64,000 bases of DNA from Atopsyche davidsoni (lineage: Eukaryota; Arthropoda; Insecta; Trichoptera; Hydrobiosidae), in the NCBI GenBank assembly GCA_022113835.1, contig JAILWY010000027.1, positions 12,154,501-12,218,500 of the forward strand, in the 5' to 3' direction. The notes beneath the pieces are model-generated. The model ran no database searches. It had not been told where the DNA came from and worked only from the letters and a program-made list of their open reading frames with translations. Below are positions 11,045 to 22,099 of this stretch, one piece after another; positions within the stretch are counted from its first letter, which is position 1, and each line of letters starts with the position of its first letter. The position numbers and the translations under genes were made by a program.

Positions 11045-12655
11045 ATATAACTTAAATTTATAAATCAATACTTTACTATGTTTACTATATCTTTAAAATT
11101 TTTCGAATTTCTTTGTCTAATATTTATACCTTTTCTCGTGGTAAATTAAAATGTATTATTCAATTAAATTATAATTATCATGTAAAGCATGAAACACTTT
11201 GTATATTATGTCCTAAAGTGTTTTCAAATAATTATTTATCATTTTAATATCTCATACGAACGTACGTTTTAATCAGTTATTATTTTTATTTTTATTTGAA
11301 ATAGAAAAAAAAATTCAGGTATTATAACAGCCCATAGTACTTTATTGGTATAAATCAATACATTGAAAGTAAATACACTCAAATCCATTATTAGAAAAAA
11401 ATATTACCAATTGTTATGCTCAGAAATCCAGATTATTGAGAGGATTTCTTAAATGTATCACAATAAATATATTTATCAGTATTAATTATATCCGAAGCAA
11501 TATACACTTGATAACATCATATCATCAGTTAATCAGGTATAATCAATCACAGGGGAATGTCTCTACGTATCTCACTGATAATTACTATCACAAATGGATA
11601 CATAATGACTTATGGGTGAAATTAGCATGATATTTAAAATCTTAATCAACAAAATATTGCTATAAAATGAAGTTGTGCAATATTATGTTATCAATATAAA
11701 ATAAGTAATCAACACTTTTAAATCGTTCATTCAATGTTTTCCTCTTTTTTCATGCCATTATCGTTTCCAGCTGTAGAATGCTTTTTACCAGTTTTCCTAA
11801 AAGCATTTTATTAAATTCAAACAGCTTGCAATAAGCGTAGAGTGTAATTTTCGTGATCCTTTGGATCCACACACAACGAGTGGCATAAGTTGTAACCCAA
11901 GTTTATATTAAAATTAATGTTTCTTTGAATTTTAATAAAAAGTTTGAAAAGTAGAAAACTTTGTTCATACTTATTAAAGTAACGAAGACTTTGTGAAACT
12001 TATTTGAGTGAGCGAGTATCGATAAACCGAAAAGTATTGCATTTAGACAAGATAAGACATCATAAGCCTTCAAGACTACATGACTAGATGAAAAGGTGAT
12101 TGGAAGTAAATTTTTTTCCTCTGTGTGTGTATAATGATATATCACAAAAAAAATATCACAATCCTCAGTAAAGAGGCACTCAACAGATGAGAGATATTGA
12201 AAAGAATATACAAAAGTCTTCCAGCCGAGAAACATTTTCAATTAATGAGAAAAATTCTTCTACGCTATGGAATTCTAAAGCCTCGAAAAAAAGTTCATCA
12301 GTTCGACCGAACCCACAAAAACACATCACAGCTTTTCATTTCAACCCCCGAATATATTTAACGACTCCTGCGGAGCCTTTGAAGTCCTCCCTTGGTTTTC
12401 CACCCGCGATTTCCAATATTCCCTTAGCATTTCATCGGAACTTCCCGAGCATTGCGAAAGTTTCTCTTCGTTTTTTTTCGCTTATGATTCACTGAGCTCT
12501 GATACATTTTCATTTCAGGAATAACATGTCATAATCCGGCATGCGGAGAAATGCATTCTGGATTCCAATTTAGATGAACCGTCACACACCTGGTGGCTAA
12601 AATGCAGGGAATATCAAATCCCAGCTGAAATACTTAAATTTTATTTATTTATTTT
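11045..12655. other. AT-rich non-coding stretch
   Basis: No gene was recognised. The overlapping open frames around 11903-12495 on opposite strands lack conserved motifs. 12290-12440 is GC-richer and may be conserved non-coding DNA. Confidence 0.5.
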
Positions 12656-12658
12656 ATA

Positions 12659-12785
12659 GTATAGAAGGACGGGGACTCACTACACTATATTCCCCTTAAA
12701 AAACCATGAATACTGGCGTGAGTATATGCTCAGTGAAATGGTCGCCAACCTCCTCTAAGAAGAGGCACTCGATGAAGAAGAATTT
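12659..12785 (+). repeat. Dispersed repeat (ACACTAT...AAGAGGCACT family), copy 1
   Basis: Shares CTACACTATATTCCCCTTAA, ACCATGAA, TATGCTCAGTGAAATG, GTCGCCAACC and AAGAAGAGGCACT with 15498-15622 (+), 50945-51065 (-) and, partially, 57905-57950 (+). The ends are not sharply defined. It carries no coding sequence. Confidence 0.75.
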
Positions 12786-13094
12786 ATATGTTTTGTTAAT
12801 ATTTAAAGTATAAGTATATATTTGAGAGCTGTGAGTGCCTCACTTACTAAGCTATGCCTGTGCTGAGTGAAATATTTATTATATTTTTGCTTGATATTTA
12901 TAGAGAAGTAATAAAACTCAGTTGTATGATAATAAAACATAAAGAAAAACACACAAATCAATCTAAAAAATAATGGAAATGCATTAAAAAAACATCGTAG
13001 AAACAAAACAATAAAAAGGCTGTATTGTCTTTCTTGCTGACGAAATTTTTAAACAAATCCTTATTCATTATTTAGTAATAAACCTTTTACATAT

Positions 13095-13320
13095 GTCTAT
13101 TTTTTGATTGAACGTCAATCAGATGCGTATTTATTACCCATTAGGTTTATTATATTATTACTAATATGATTAGGCACATTATTGAAGTGATTCGTTAGTA
13201 CAAGGGTTAGTACACCGGTCATGTAAACCAGGGGATGTGGGTATTATTCTGAGAGTTTCTTTAAATCATCTTCTGTGTATGAACTAATGTGCCTTATCAT
13301 ATTAGTAATAATAAACCTTT
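13095..13320 (+). mobile_element. tRNA-headed element, tail-A family, inverted ends
   Basis: The left arm (TTTATTATATTATTACTAAT at 13147, then ATGATTAGGCACATT) is the inverse of the right arm (AATGTGCCTTATCATATT, ending in ATAAACCT) at 13287-13319. Inside is a tRNA-like A-box stretch, GTTAGTACAAGGGTTAGTAC, then CACCGGTCATGTAAACC. The B box is partly deleted. The outer left flank (GTCTATTTTTTGATTGAACG) matches the inverse of the flank at 62430-62458, so the repeat extends beyond the inverted arms. Confidence 0.75.
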
Positions 13321-13415
13321 TAATTAAAAAAAAGTAAGAATACTTTTTCCTCTATGATATACTGATATGTATTAAGTATTGAATAAAGATTTTGTATTTT
13401 TATAGTTTAAATAAC

Positions 13416-13560
13416 CAATATTTTTGACAGGGAGTACTTGGTGGAATTTCATTTTAATATTATAAATAAAATACTTAAAACTTGGTGAGAATTTATCGGT
13501 CACCAATAATAAAAATAAACATGTGAAAAAATCACTCAAGTATTTTATTTAAAATATTTA
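13416..13560 (+). mobile_element. Foldback element, GCCAAC-hairpin family, copy 2 (internally deleted)
   Basis: The left arm, CAATATTTTTGACAGGGAG then TACTTGGTGGAATTTCATTT, is followed by AATAAAATACTT. A core remnant, CGGTCACCAATAATAAAAA, lies in inverse orientation. The right arm is TCACTCAAGTATTTTATT. The central GCCAAC hairpin is lost. Confidence 0.65.
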
Positions 13561-13564
13561 TTAC

Positions 13565-13880
13565 GGGTCGGTGTATTTTGCGGACGCCCCTGGAGGCGGG
13601 AGCTCCCAAGAAAATGGTTGCCAGCTTATCGGCGGCGCACGAGACGGGAAGTTTGCAGCATTTGAATTCGGCTTAACTAGGAATCAGAGCTTCCGGCGCA
13701 TTGTGGGCGCTGCCGGCGCGACTTCCGGTGCGGGGGGAGGCGCCATTATTTGTCGGCGTCGCCTTCTGTCGGCGCCGAACACGGAAATATGTCGAGATGC
13801 ATTACCTGCCTGGCCCGGCGCGGATCATCTGCACGCTAGTACATAGGCTGCTATATAAGAATCCGGAACTGGCCACTACA
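13565..13880. promoter_or_regulatory. Strongly GC-rich island of unknown role
   Basis: It contains repeated GGCGC/GCGCC, GGAGGCGCCATTATTTG and several CCGG-rich segments, in sharp contrast to its flanks. Both plus-strand open frames here (13571-13846 and 13701-13883) lack recognisable domains and probably reflect the low stop density of GC-rich DNA. It sits between a foldback element and a mariner. It could be a CpG-type promoter or conserved element, or foreign sequence carried by a transposon. Confidence 0.4.
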
Positions 13881-13997
13881 TAAATAATATTTAAAAAGTA
13901 ATTATTACATTTGATAACGGAACTCTTTGGCTATAGAATGAATTTATTTCATTTTAAAAAAATTTTAAATTTTAAAAATTTGCGAGTCATTATCACA

Positions 13998-14627
13998 ATG
14001 GATTTAACTCGAAGAAATTTTCGTGATTCGATGATTTATTATGATTTTCGACGTGGTCTTACTCAACAGCAGTGCCTCAAGTGTGATCAAGCACCATCGA
14101 AGACCACTGTGTATCACTGGTTTAGTGAGTTTAATCGTGGACGTCGTATGCTCACGGACGAAATTAAAGATTGTCGGCCTAAATCAGTTGTTGTGCCACG
14201 AAACATCGACGTAGTGCGTGAACTAATAATGCAAGATCGTCATGTTACATATCGAGAGATAGAAGCGTCCTTGGACATTCGTATACATAAGATAATACAC
14301 AAACACATGGCTGCAAAAAAAAATTGTTCGCGTTGGATACCGCGCAACTTGACAATAGATCAAAAACAGGCTCGTGTCGATTGGTGCAAAAATATGATAG
14401 TAAAATACAATCGTGGTGCATCAAAAGCTGTTTACAATATCTACACAGGTGATGAACCCTGGATTTATGCATATGACCCCGAAACTAAGCAACAATCAAG
14501 AGTATGGTTGTTCCAACATGAGCCGAACCCAACAAAAGTAGGTCGTGCGAAAAGCACTTGAAGCAAATGGTCGCCTGGTTTTACCGAATGCAAAATCGAT
14601 CATCTCGGTGAATATTTTGAAAAGTAA
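13998..14627 (+). pseudogene. Mariner transposase with deleted catalytic core
   Basis: ATG at 13998 opens 187 codons of mariner transposase: the N-terminal helix-turn-helix DNA-binding region, then YTGDEPWIYAYDPETKQQS, which carries the first catalytic Asp. A TGA stops the frame at 14559. Just past it, one base out of frame, reading resumes with QMVAWFYRMQ, and after a second shift near 14592 with IDH then GEYFEK and TAA at 14625-14627. That is the normal C-terminus. The roughly 130-150 residues between, including the second and third catalytic Asp of DD34D mariners, are missing. Full-length mariner transposases are about 345 residues. The remnant cannot be catalytic. Clear terminal inverted repeats were not found at either side. 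Seen: the sequence and its breaks. Known: the DD34D family layout. Inferred: an internal deletion followed by neutral decay. Confidence 0.9.
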
Positions 14628-14884
14628 TAAAACCATATTTAATAGTCAATGATAGTTATTTTATTTTATTCTCGATATATAAATAGCAGCCCTCATATTG
14701 CTGAACAAGCAACCACCCAACATCACGCAACAAACATGAAAAGACTCAGTTCACATTTTGGACTATTGAAACCTGCTTGTGTGCTACTTGCATACAACAT
14801 AAATATTACTACACCGAGACGCAAGGTATTTTTCTGAAAAAATCTTCTAAGATGAAAGTGATCACAAAGCCAATTTTTTTGTAA

Positions 14885-14935
14885 TGTTCTAGCCATTTGG
14901 CTATTTATATTTGTTGTTTCAGTATTAAATTAATC
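14885..14935 (+). repeat. Short dispersed repeat shared with 52540-52590
   Basis: The segment GGCTATTTATATTTGTTGTT, following GCCATTT, closely matches GCCAATTGGCTATTCATATT then TGTTATTTCATTATTGAGTA at 52540-52590. The ends are unclear. Nearby CGACATCTAT (14949) and ATAGATGTCG (14997) form a 10-bp inverted pair. Confidence 0.45.
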
Positions 14936-15497
14936 GACAACTATACACGACATCTATCGGGCAGTAGAAAAATAAGTATACTTTTTAATTTTTCTAATAG
15001 ATGTCGTCAATATCATTTAATCGTGAATATCTTGGGTTGAAAACATTATGTAAATTTTTATTTGTCATTTAGGGGACTAAAAATTTGAAATTTAGAAAAT
15101 ATATACGAGTTTAATTTTTATTAAGAAAAAACGTTTTTTTTTCATTCAATATTTTGTAAAAATAATTAATTTTTTTAAAGATTTTCAAACAATTACAAAA
15201 TCTTTTATTTTTGAATGAGTCATATCAAAACCTTTATCAGGTAATAAACATAAACTTAATAAAATATTAAACATGCTGCAATTGAGCTTATTAGAATAAT
15301 TATTTATCGGTAATTTAGTATTTTCAAAATATTAATTAACCTCTAATCTTTTGTGTTTTTAATTTTAAACACTTGCAGTTAGTCCATTTTATTATACTTA
15401 CTAACTTAGGACGCCTAAACAAAGTATTTTTTTTAAAGTAACGTTTAAAAGATATATTAAAGGATTTTATAATATTGCTGTTGAACTTTCCTTTTGA

Positions 15498-15622
15498 TAT
15501 AAAACTGCGGTGTAGAAGCACCCAAGGACTACACTATCCTCCTTAAGAAAACCTCGAACAGACATAAAAATATGTTTAGTAAGATGATCACCGACCTTCT
15601 CTGAGAAGAGACACATAAAATG
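15498..15622 (+). repeat. Dispersed repeat (ACACTAT...GAGAAG family), copy 2
   Basis: Contains ATAAAACTGCGGTGTAGAAG, CTACACTATCCTCCTTAAG, AGTAAGATGATCACCGACC and TCTCTGAGAAGAGACAC. It matches 12659-12785 and the inverse of 50945-51065. The first segment is also present at 463-490. Confidence 0.7.
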
Positions 15623-15872
15623 TACTTCTAATATATATATTAAATATCTTAATCAAAGAATCAGCTGTGGCCAAGGCTTTCATTTCAGGTGTGTAAAACT
15701 ATTCAAAGATGAATATTCAGTTTGGTTTGGTTTGGTTTTCGTCATCTCTTGGGCAGTAACTGCACTGGAATGCATAATTTGTTCGGAAATCGATTGAATA
15801 ATTTCACAAGTAACTTATCTGCACACCAGAACCCAGATATTCTAAACCTCTCTTTATCACTAAAGAGGTTGG

Positions 15873-15893
15873 TATATATATATATATATATAT
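15873..15893. repeat. (TA)n microsatellite
   Basis: Uninterrupted TA repeat of about ten units. Confidence 0.95.
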
Positions 15894-15899
15894 TTCCAC

Positions 15900-17150
15900 A
15901 TTCCTGAAACCAATCTAATATTTAATGGTTCTCGGGTATAAAACCAGCTCACTCACAAAATATTAAATCAATTTGTAATTGTCCATTTTTGATAAATAAT
16001 TTGTAATCTCCGAGTGAAACGGCTCGAAGCTTTTTGAAAACTACTTAAAAATAAAATGCCTCTACATATAAAGAAAAAACGCTAATCGTAACCTCTTAGC
16101 CGTTTCTTATTATTGTTGTACTAGTATACATTTGATGTATTTCTATGTTAAATACGTATATATAGATATTTGGTTTTAAGTGCGCAAGTTGTTGGGGAAA
16201 ACGCAAAATTATGTGGCTCAACACCCATTAACCACTTTAATACTTTCGGTAGATGCATGGTTCTGAACCTGCAAGGAACTAGATATAAATTCTACGCCAC
16301 TCCTTACAGCTGGAAAGCTTAGCCAATGTAAGATGAGATGACATTTCTATATAAAATGTAAAAGAAGGCAGCGGTTTGTTTTCAGTGACGAAAGTTGATA
16401 GATTTATGGCGCCTTTACGCCCGCCTGAAAAAAAACTTTCAAAGAGATTAAGAATTAATCCAAAGTAGAAAAAAGAATAATAAATCAACGAAGGGAAGTG
16501 CAGGAGCCTCTTTATCCCACCCCTGCGATATTTTATTCAAGTTTTAAGGGAGATTATACAGAAATAAGCAATGTACTTATCGATACGGCTTTTTATTACA
16601 ATGTACATTGATTTAAATCTAAATTGCAACCGACGAGTAAGTCATCAAATAAAAAAATGTTATCCGGTTAACTAATTTTTCAGAACTTTTATAATAAAAT
16701 ATAAATGCGGCTTTGTAATCAGATAAATATTTTTTTTTATAAAAAACGAATTTCAATACATTGACATGTAATTTTTACCAAGTAATAAATAAAAATATAT
16801 TTTCAACCCACGACAGTCTGGATTGATTTGATTTCGAGACTTTTTATTTGTAAGCGCTTCGGAGTCTCTGAAAAGCAAAAGCACTAGGGAAAAAAAATCT
16901 TTATCTCTGTAACAATTTTTAAAAACACTGAAAAATTAAATTTCTTCATTATTCATTGGTTTACAATGAGATATAAACCCCGAGAAGAATGCAAGTCTTT
17001 AAATACCCAGAAATGAATATTTATGAGTTGTTTACAATACAAACTTCCAAATTTCCCCCCTTCCTACAGAACAATAAACAAAGAAGTCATAGAAGCGATT
17101 AAAACTGTCTCTTTATAAGTCATTTTAAATTTTTTCCTCGAACATGGTGA
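15900..17150. other. AT-rich non-coding stretch
   Basis: No exon, repeat family or RNA gene was recognised. 16190-16420 is slightly GC-richer. Confidence 0.5.
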
Positions 17151-17159
17151 TTAATTTTC

Positions 17160-17232
17160 TGACAAGACAAAAAAATATTGTTTTGTTGAAAAAAGTAAAA
17201 TTGCGCAGCACAATGATTTTTTTGTCTTGTCA
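17160..17232. repeat. Short inverted repeat with perfect 17-bp arms
   Basis: TGACAAGACAAAAAAAT (17160-17176) is the exact complement of ATTTTTTTGTCTTGTCA (17216-17232), around a 39-nt spacer. It is probably a tiny MITE or a foldback scrap. No target duplication is evident. Confidence 0.7.
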
Positions 17233-17239
17233 AAACATA

Positions 17240-18075
17240 AATTGGGTTCTGAGCCAAAAAGTTCGGTGTTAATTAATATAATAGTGAATAGTCATTATTA
17301 ATACAGGTTTAAGTAACCATAACTAGTAATTAATGGAATACCTTTAACTAATTTTATTACTACCTCTGTAGACTAAGCAATTTGGGAAACTCGGGTAATC
17401 TATTAGAATGGTTGATAAAGCAAATGAATCTACAATTCGATCCAACACACTTAGTCGTGTTAAGTTATTAATATTTTTATGGACCATTTGCTCTAGCGAG
17501 TACTTAAGTAATTAGTCAACACATGTTTCTAATTATAACAATAAAAAGAGAAATTATTGATTTTAACGGTTGAATTTACTACTAAGGTTCATGCATGGAA
17601 TCACAAGTAAAAATCTAGTAACACAATGGGAAATTACATTTACACCACCCAGTGACTTAAATATTTGAATATTATAAACCTTGTGAATTATTATAAAAAT
17701 AAAGGTATATAGTGAGTGCAATCGTCTTTAGATCTGTGTTTTTTTTTAGTTGTATTTCTAAAAGTCAAATTTGTTATTTAAGGCGTTGCTTGTTGTACTG
17801 CAATAAATATTTATTGGAGATTCTTACAGTGCTGGAGTTTTTTTTCTTTGAATACCATCTCAATGCTTCTCTTGCAGCAGTTAGAGACTCCAAGTTCTGG
17901 AGCTCAGAACAATGGGTGATTACAGCCTACGACTGTGTGCACAGCACTGAGGAACACCAGCTCTGGTGGGGCTGGTGAGGCTGGAGGGGCTGAAGGGGTT
18001 AGAGGGTGCTGTACTGCTGCTGGAACTTGGTCCTTAGAGAGGTAAATAACCACCATCGTCTGGGTGTGGGGGTTG
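17240..18075. other. Non-coding stretch with a GC-rich, G-tract segment
   Basis: 17840-18050 becomes GC-richer, with GGTGGGGCTGGTGAGGCTGG and GGAGGGGCTGAAGGGG. No protein family or splice structure was recognised. The tandem repeat starting at 18081 follows directly. Confidence 0.45.
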
Positions 18076-18080
18076 TAATT

Positions 18081-18620
18081 ACGCCTAACTTAGGAATAAG
18101 TATTGTTACACGTGTACAACAGTTTAATCCGCGTTCTACGAATATTGAAGCTGTGAATACGATGCTTAATTATAACGCAGACAATGTTATTACGTGTAGA
18201 TTATGGCGGCAGTTGTTATTATAAACATTCAGTTCTTAAGTGATTAAGTATCTTCTTTAATTTAACAACATTTTGATTTGGTATTAGATTTCAAATACCT
18301 GAAGATGACCCTCTTACTGAGACCAAAACACTGGAGTATTCAATACATACGCCTAACTTAGGAATAAGAATTGTTACACGTGTACTACAACAGTTTAATC
18401 CACGTTCTATGAATATTGAAGCTGTGAATACGATGTTTAATTATAATAAATACAATGTTATTACGTGTAGATTATGGCGGCAGTTGTTATTTTAAATATT
18501 CAATTCTTAAGAGGTAAAGTCTCTTCTTTAATTTACCAACATTTTGATTTGGTATTGGATGTTTCAAATACCTGAAGATGACCCTCTTACTGAGACCTAA
18601 ACACTGGAGTATTCAATACA
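18081..18620 (+). repeat. Two tandem copies of a 268-bp unit
   Basis: Unit 1 (18081-18348) and unit 2 (18349-18620) both begin ACGCCTAACTTAGGAATAAG. Both share ATTACGTGTAGATTATGGCG, TTGATTTGGTATT and CTGAAGATGACCCTCTTACT, and end ACTGGAGTATTCAATAC. They differ by scattered substitutions and a few short indels. The 3-prime part has the CTGAAGAT, hairpin, AAAAC layout also seen near 23500 and 45740. No coding capacity. Probably tandem copies of a non-autonomous retroelement terminus, or a short satellite. Confidence 0.85.
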
Positions 18621-18624
18621 GACA

Positions 18625-21120
18625 CTCAAGAACCGGTTATTTAAATTGTTATTTATTTTATTTGGCAAATCAACTATTTCTTAGATAATTATGATAACTT
18701 AATAAATTAGAAATTTAGTAACTTAATTCTGTACTATAATAATATGAATAAATTGTGTTAATTCTTGCTTACTACGTAAATTAAAGACACGATTTCGACG
18801 TGAAATTTTAATCACAGGCAATGTAATTTTATATAACTATAGGCTTAGTCAAATAATCGATGAATTATTATATCTAATTCGTTCAAATAAGTAAACTAAT
18901 GATATTAATTTGAATGTTGGAATATTTAAATATAAAATTTTATTAACTTAAAAAAATAAAAACAAGCTCTGTGAAATAATAACGGCAAGGAAATTTAGGT
19001 AATTGAATATTCAAGTAGAATTGATTTCGTAAAAAAACTATGAAAGCGGATTTTGAATTTAAAATGAAAAATTATACAATTAATCGGTTTGAAGACGATT
19101 ATAATTTTAATAATTAAATTAATTTCGTAATAGAATAGATCCTTATACGAATATTAAAAGGCTTTATCGATATTTTTAGTTGTAGGCTGGATTGTTCGCT
19201 CGTTGGTGCAAGTTGATTTTTGATAATGACTTTTGAGACCAAGCCCATGTGTTGATCAATAAATACCAAATAATTTAATAAAAAACTGTACCTTTGCTTA
19301 GCTCTTGATCGGTAAAATTGTCGTAATATCGTAGTTATTTTACTTTTAACAATTTCTGTTTAAAAATGAAACATACTAAATCAGTCTGTCGTGGATTTGT
19401 GTTTTTAATGTTAAAGAAATATTTAATAGCTAATGGGATGTCAAATAGTAAATATTCCCGATTCTGAAAAATCGATTCAATAAACCTTCGGAAAATAATT
19501 GGGAAAAGCCGTCTGACCCGCAAAACTAAGTAGACAATCCGAGCTAAACCCAAAAAGGGTAAAAGATGTGTAACTCTCCATTGCTTAAACGCATGAGGCT
19601 TTTGTTTCAGTAAAAAAAGAACCTCTACAGGTTTAAGGGTTAAAAGCAACGGCTTTTGACTGATAGATTACTAGTTCGATCTCTGACCTTGCTGCCAAGA
19701 ACAAAGCCGTTGTATGAGTAATTGGAATCTCGTCGGTTTCCGGTTTGATTCCAGCGTCGCGCTTGAAAGGGTCAAAACGTATGGAATACTAAAAAAATAT
19801 GTTCGTTTTTGCTGTCAAATAAGTTTTTTGATTTCCGTATAAACTTAATATCTAACATGAATGACCAAATGGATATGAGATAATGATAATAATTTTTAAG
19901 GGATTTAAGTCTGAAAGATACTTCGAAAACGAATGCGTCCACACTAAAAAAAAGTACTGCTATCTTCTAGCCTTTTTTTTCTACTGTGGAGTATTACAAA
20001 TAAAAACAAATTTTAAATAAAAAGTCTCGAAAGAAAAAAAACTAAAATACACTATAAGGCAGATATTCATACAGATTTCCTGTATATTGTATAAATGCTT
20101 AGTTTAACTTACAACGAAATTACAAGTCAGGCTTTTACGTTGTACCTAATAAGCTAAGAGTAATTATTTACGAGTACAAACGTCTTGTTAGGCTTTTTAT
20201 TCTGCCTCACGTTCTATCATGATAAAACAATTAACATATATACTCAACTTATATTTGCTTTTTAATTTAATCGCGTCTATTTAACAGGGTATTCGACCGA
20301 GGCGGGATAAATTTTATATGGACATTTAATGAAAAGCTTTCTACGGGGTGTATTCACAGATCCCACGTGTACACGTGTGGCCTTTATTAAATTAATTAAA
20401 ACAAGTAATTAGTTGCAACAGTTCAAACAAGTTTCCGTACGACATTTGCCCCAATGCTCTGTATGCAAGTGGACAGGGTGGCCCCGAAATCCACCCCACA
20501 TTAAGGACTTAGAAAAAGGTTGTTTCGGAAATTTCCCTGTACGTGACTTTAAGTTTGAACCGTACAATTATGATTCTATGCAACCCTTCTAAACCACCCC
20601 TGCTTTTATAAAATGATATATATTTTTATGGGATGAAGCATAGAATCATGTTTAACTAAAAAAAAAAATAGATTTACACGATACACTAATTTATTTCAGG
20701 AAATGCGCATGTTATATTAAATTCGTTAATATTAAGTCGAAACTGTGAAATTTCGCGATCCTGTATACAGTGTGGGGCACACACCGATGTTTGAGCAGTG
20801 TCCGCTTGTGTTTGGCTGCACTGGCACACCCTGTACAAACACTTGACCGCCTGGGTTCTAATCAGCCGGGATCACGAGAGCTTTTGAACTTCTCTGCAAG
20901 AATCGTGAGTTTGCATCCGCATGTATTGAGGCATTTGATATTTAACGAGTACTGTACAAATTACTGGAAACTGTACGTTCAGCTTTCTAGGGCCGAAAAT
21001 TAATTAATTTAAAAGCCATTTTGGAAGTTGAAGATTTAATGAACATTTATTAAATTGAAAACTTAAAAAAACTTTTTAAAAAATTGACCTATGGAAAAAT
21101 ATCATTTTCTCTTTCTTTAC
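18625..21120. other. AT-rich non-coding stretch with weak tRNA-like segment
   Basis: 19620-19690 contains GGTTAAAAGCAACGG followed by TAGTTCGATCTCTGAC, resembling A and B boxes of a decayed tRNA-derived element. No cloverleaf could be folded. 20360-20385 holds two CACGTG E-boxes (CACGTGTACACGTG). 20460-20530 and 20770-20890 are GC-richer. No gene. Confidence 0.45.
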
Positions 21121-21160
21121 GCTTAAATGACGAAATTTAACAATAAAAGTCGAACGAAAA

Positions 21161-21174
21161 ATATATTATATATA

Positions 21175-21264
<90 letters not shown>

Positions 21265-21266
21265 AT
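21161..21266. repeat. Long (AT)n microsatellite
   Basis: About 100 bp of almost pure AT dinucleotide repeat, ending in TATTATTATT. The repetitive Ile-Tyr open frame across it is an artefact. Confidence 0.97.
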
Positions 21267-21774
21267 TAATTTTTTTACAATTTTTGCAAACATTTACACG
21301 TTTCTTGAAATTAAGACAGCATTATTATTGAAGTCTACGAATCGGATGTATTAAGAAACTTATTACCTAATAATTAAAGTCTGAATTCTGGGATAAAATT
21401 ATTCTCTAATATTCAAAGGACACAAATGTACAAAAAAATAATAATTCTTAACAATATTTTATAAATTTACGAATTAGTGATTTAAATAATTAATTCAATT
21501 TAATTGGACTTTTGATTTAGCCATTTTTTTTGAGACTCATAATAAAATTATTTAAGCAATTGTGCGATATTGAAATATTTTTTTTAGTGAAAGTTTCTTG
21601 TATTTATTTATATATTAAAAACACTCAATTAATAATTTTAACTTATTGAAAAAAATTTTTTTTTTTAGCTTCATACCAACAATGAAATAAAAATTAAAAA
21701 CAGGTAAAAAGAAAAGCAAAATCAACCTTTGGAAAAACGTTTGAAATCAACAGTTTCTCGAAGTGGTTTTATTG

Positions 21775-21935
21775 TCCGGAATTGGATATATCTGTTACCG
21801 AAGAGCTCCGTGCCGGCGCGTGGGGAAGGGGCACAGAGGCGGCACGTGAATGCAGGCGCGACAAGAACAATTTACACAGTTGTCTAGTACCACCGGGCGT
21901 CACTGGAATCCGGAAATAGTTCCAACACACAAGCC
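21775..21935. promoter_or_regulatory. GC-rich island of unknown role
   Basis: Contains CCGGAATTGGATAT, GTGCCGGCGCGTGGGG, GGCACGTG (E-box) and ACCGGGCGTC in an AT-rich setting. No gene structure is visible. Confidence 0.3.
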
Positions 21936-22099
21936 TTCTGAAAGAAAGACTACGTCCACAGTGCATTTAATTTTATCAACCGCTATCGAATATATATACT
22001 ATTTCAAGGTTTCATTAAAATATACATATCTGGAGCTTGTTGTCTCAAATTTTTACTACTAGTAAATTGATTATAAGATTAAAAATGGAAAATTATTTC

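Noticed and set aside
19620..19690. tRNA gene candidate
   Set aside because: A- and B-box-like strings are present but no acceptor or anticodon stem pairs. At most a decayed tRNA-derived element.
21127..21354. Open frame of alternating Ile and Tyr
   Set aside because: It is the translation of an AT microsatellite.
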